From Pyronema omphalodes (Eukaryota > Ascomycota > Pezizomycetes > Pezizales > Pyronemataceae): a stretch of 64,000 bases of DNA. The stretch lies in contig JAJJXM010000017.1 in assembly GCA_024516155.1 (NCBI GenBank), forward strand, positions 806,001-870,000. Direction: 5' to 3'. The notes beneath the pieces were generated by a model. The model saw nothing but the letters and a program-made list of their open reading frames with translations, did no database searches and was not told the DNA's origin. Below, piece after piece: positions 62,003-64,000 of this stretch (the stretch's first letter is position 1; each line of letters opens with the position of its first letter). The position numbers and the translations under genes were made by a program.

Positions 62003-64000
62003 ACCAGCTGCAAGAAGATGGCTCTGCCGCTGGTGGGAATATTATTGCTGATACATTGCTATTATCGGGCGCAAGTTTTACTGGAAAGTTAGAATGCAAA
62101 CACCTTGTCCTCTCCTGTTCCTTGTTTTCCAATAACCGCTCCGTGAAAACAGTAGCGCTCGTTGACTGCGGCGCCACTGGTATCGCCTTTGTTGACCGCA
62201 ATTTCGCCCGCCATCACAAACTCCCCCTAACCCCCCTATCCACCGCCCGAATGGTCGAAGTTATCGACGGCCGCCCCATATCCTCAGGAAAAATAACACA
62301 CCTCGCCCAAGTAGAGTGTACCATCAACGGTCACTCGGAAACCCTTCCCATGTTTGTCACCAAGCTGGGTCACTACCCGGTGGTGTTGGGTATCCCTTGG
62401 TTGAAGAAACACGATGTAACAATAAGCTTCAGTTCCAACACTGTAAGCTTCGACTCCCAATACTGTCTAAGGAACTGCACCCCGTTGCCTGTGAGCACAA
62501 CCGGTGTCGAGGTCCTGGACTCGAGGCCCCCTCCCGCTGTCCACGAGCCCGACACAAACCCCTTGCCGGAGTTGGAAGACTCGGTCCCCGACCCCCCGGA
62601 CGAAACCCCAATAGAGATCTCAAGTCTAACCATCTCCGACTTCAAGGAAATGGTAGAAGACGAAAGCCTGACAGTGTTCTCGCTATCGTTGGACGAGATC
62701 ACCGTCGCCCTACAAGACAAGCCCCCCCTTACGGACGACGAACTGAAAGACATGATCCCCGAGGAGTATCATGACTACCTCGATTTATTCAAGGAGGTCA
62801 ACGCGAAGGAACTTCCCCCGCACCGACCCTACGACCACAAGATCCCACTGAAAGAGGGATTCGTTCCCCCCTTTGGCCCGCTATACTCGCTGTCACGCAA
62901 CGAGTTGCAGACGCTGAAAACATGGCTCGATGAGAATTTGGAGAAAGGATTTATACAACGCTCCCAATCACCAGCCGCCTCGCCGATATTATTCGTGAAA
63001 AAATCAGACGGATCCCTACGCCTGTGTGTCGACTACCGAAGACTGAATGAAGGTACCGAGAAGAACCGGTACCCGCTGCCATTGATACAGGAAACGATGA
63101 TGAATCTTTCCAAAGCTCAATACTTTACGACCCTTGATGTCCGCAGCGCGTATAACCTTATCAGAATGGCAGAGGGCGAAGAATGGAAGACGGCCTTCCG
63201 CACACGGTACGGCCTGTTTGAATCGAAAGTGATGCCCTTTGGTCTCACCAACGCGCCTGCCGATTTCCAGGCATTCATAAATGATGTTCTGAGACCATAC
63301 CTAGACCAGTTTTGTATGGCATACTTGGACGATATCCTCGTATTCTCCGAAACAAAGCCCGATCACACCGCACACGTCCGAAAGATCTTGGAACGACTCA
63401 AAGAAGAAAAACTGCACTTGAAGCCAGAGAAGTGTAAGTTTGCTAAGGCAGAAGTACAGTACCTGGGCTACAACATCGGCCGCGACGGCGCGCGCATGAT
63501 GGATTCCGAAGTAGCCACAGTGAGAGATTGGAAGAAACCAACCACTTTGAAACAGGTCCAAGAGTTCCTGGGCTTCGCGAATTTCTATCGAAGATTTATC
63601 AAAGACTACTCGAAAGTGGTCTCCCCCCTGACGGCCCTGACCAAAAAGAAAGATGGTAAAGCAATCCCCTTTACCTGGGGTAACGATCAGCAAAGCGCCT
63701 TCGACCGACTGAAGGATGCATTTACATCAGCACCGATTCTCAAGCATTTCGACTACGAGAAACCGATTGTAGTAGAAACAGACGCATCTGACTATGTGTC
63801 CGCTGGAGTTTTATCACAATACGACGACGATAACGTGTTACACCCCTTCGCATTTTATTCCAAGAAGCATTCCCCGGCAGAATGCAACTACGAAATCTAC
63901 GACAAAGAACTACTGGCAATAGTTCGTTGTTTTGAGGAATGGCGTCCCCACTTAGAGGGCTCCGCCTTCCCTATAAAAGTATTGACGGATCACAAGAATC
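61990..64000 (+). CDS. pol of element D: protease, RT, RNase H (continues past the window)
   Basis: Open in the -1 frame from the slippery heptamer to the window end (670 codons). Protease: VALVDCGATGIAFVDRNFAR and VVLGIPWLKKHDV. An acidic linker is followed by [62 protein letters not shown]. RNase H begins VVETDASDYVSAGVLSQ and continues through YEIYDKELLAIVRCFEEW to LTDHKN at the end. Integrase and any downstream ORF are outside. No stop was found along the stretch, so this is a potentially functional polymerase. Confidence 0.93.

Larger units (their letters stand above)
59735..64000 (+). mobile_element. LTR element D inserted in C, 5' part
   Basis: Starts TGTCACGGCACACGG in the C protease. 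The LTR runs to TGACA at 60387, followed by a self-primer binding site, a small ORF, gag and pol, which is still open at the window end. The 3' LTR and TSD (expected TAATT) lie outside. It is the youngest layer of the nest because it interrupts C, which interrupts the LINE. Confidence 0.9.

Overview
The window looks like a retrotransposon-rich region of a filamentous ascomycete nuclear genome (Pezizomycotina is my inference; I cannot name a genus). Support: short fungal spliceosomal introns with CTAAC/CTGAC branch points, dispersed 5S rRNA sequences, a Tad1/I-like LINE, and chromodomain-bearing Ty3/gypsy elements. The TE copies keep high GC and CpG-rich stretches, and the copies I compared show no obvious C-to-T bias, so strong repeat-induced point mutation is not evident.

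Layout. 1-2584: mostly noncoding, with a 5S-like relic and one hypothetical gene. 2598-8642: a full-length LINE with a 13-bp target-site duplication. 8656-14015: no convincing gene. 14016-15797: a divergent protein-kinase-like gene. 15798-24629: gene-poor, AT-rich and low-complexity DNA, with minisatellites and a candidate inverted-repeat element built of palindromes (22138-23777). 24630-26000 and 27286-28877: two divergently transcribed, intron-containing housekeeping-type genes, a histidine phosphatase and a DEG1/PUS3-type tRNA pseudouridine synthase. 29467-29590: a 5S rRNA-like gene. 29923-31024: a short hAT element with an 8-bp TSD that encodes only the dimerisation domain. 31033-34717: minisatellite and unassigned DNA.

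34718-64000 is a nested transposon complex. One minus-strand LINE is split into four pieces by a solo LTR (family C, TSD TGAGC), a complete chromovirus A (39362-47188, TSD ACCGT), a complete minus-strand chromovirus B (49165-56663, TSD GACAG), and chromovirus C at 56965. C is itself interrupted in its protease by element D at 59735, which runs off the window. Removing the insertions restores the LINE reading frame at each junction I checked.

The four LTR families share unusual expression features. Each has a G GGA AAA heptamer in the gag frame just before the gag stop, with pol continuing in the -1 frame. In each, the sequence after the 5' LTR is complementary to the presumed 5' end of the element's own mRNA (Tf1-like self-priming). 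A and B also have gag frames without a usable AUG. A and B carry a third ORF after pol, with a Cys/His-rich N-terminus and a C-terminal hydrophobic segment, that reads through the polypurine tract into the 3' LTR. I consider this LTR-encoded tail-anchored third protein the most interesting candidate novelty.
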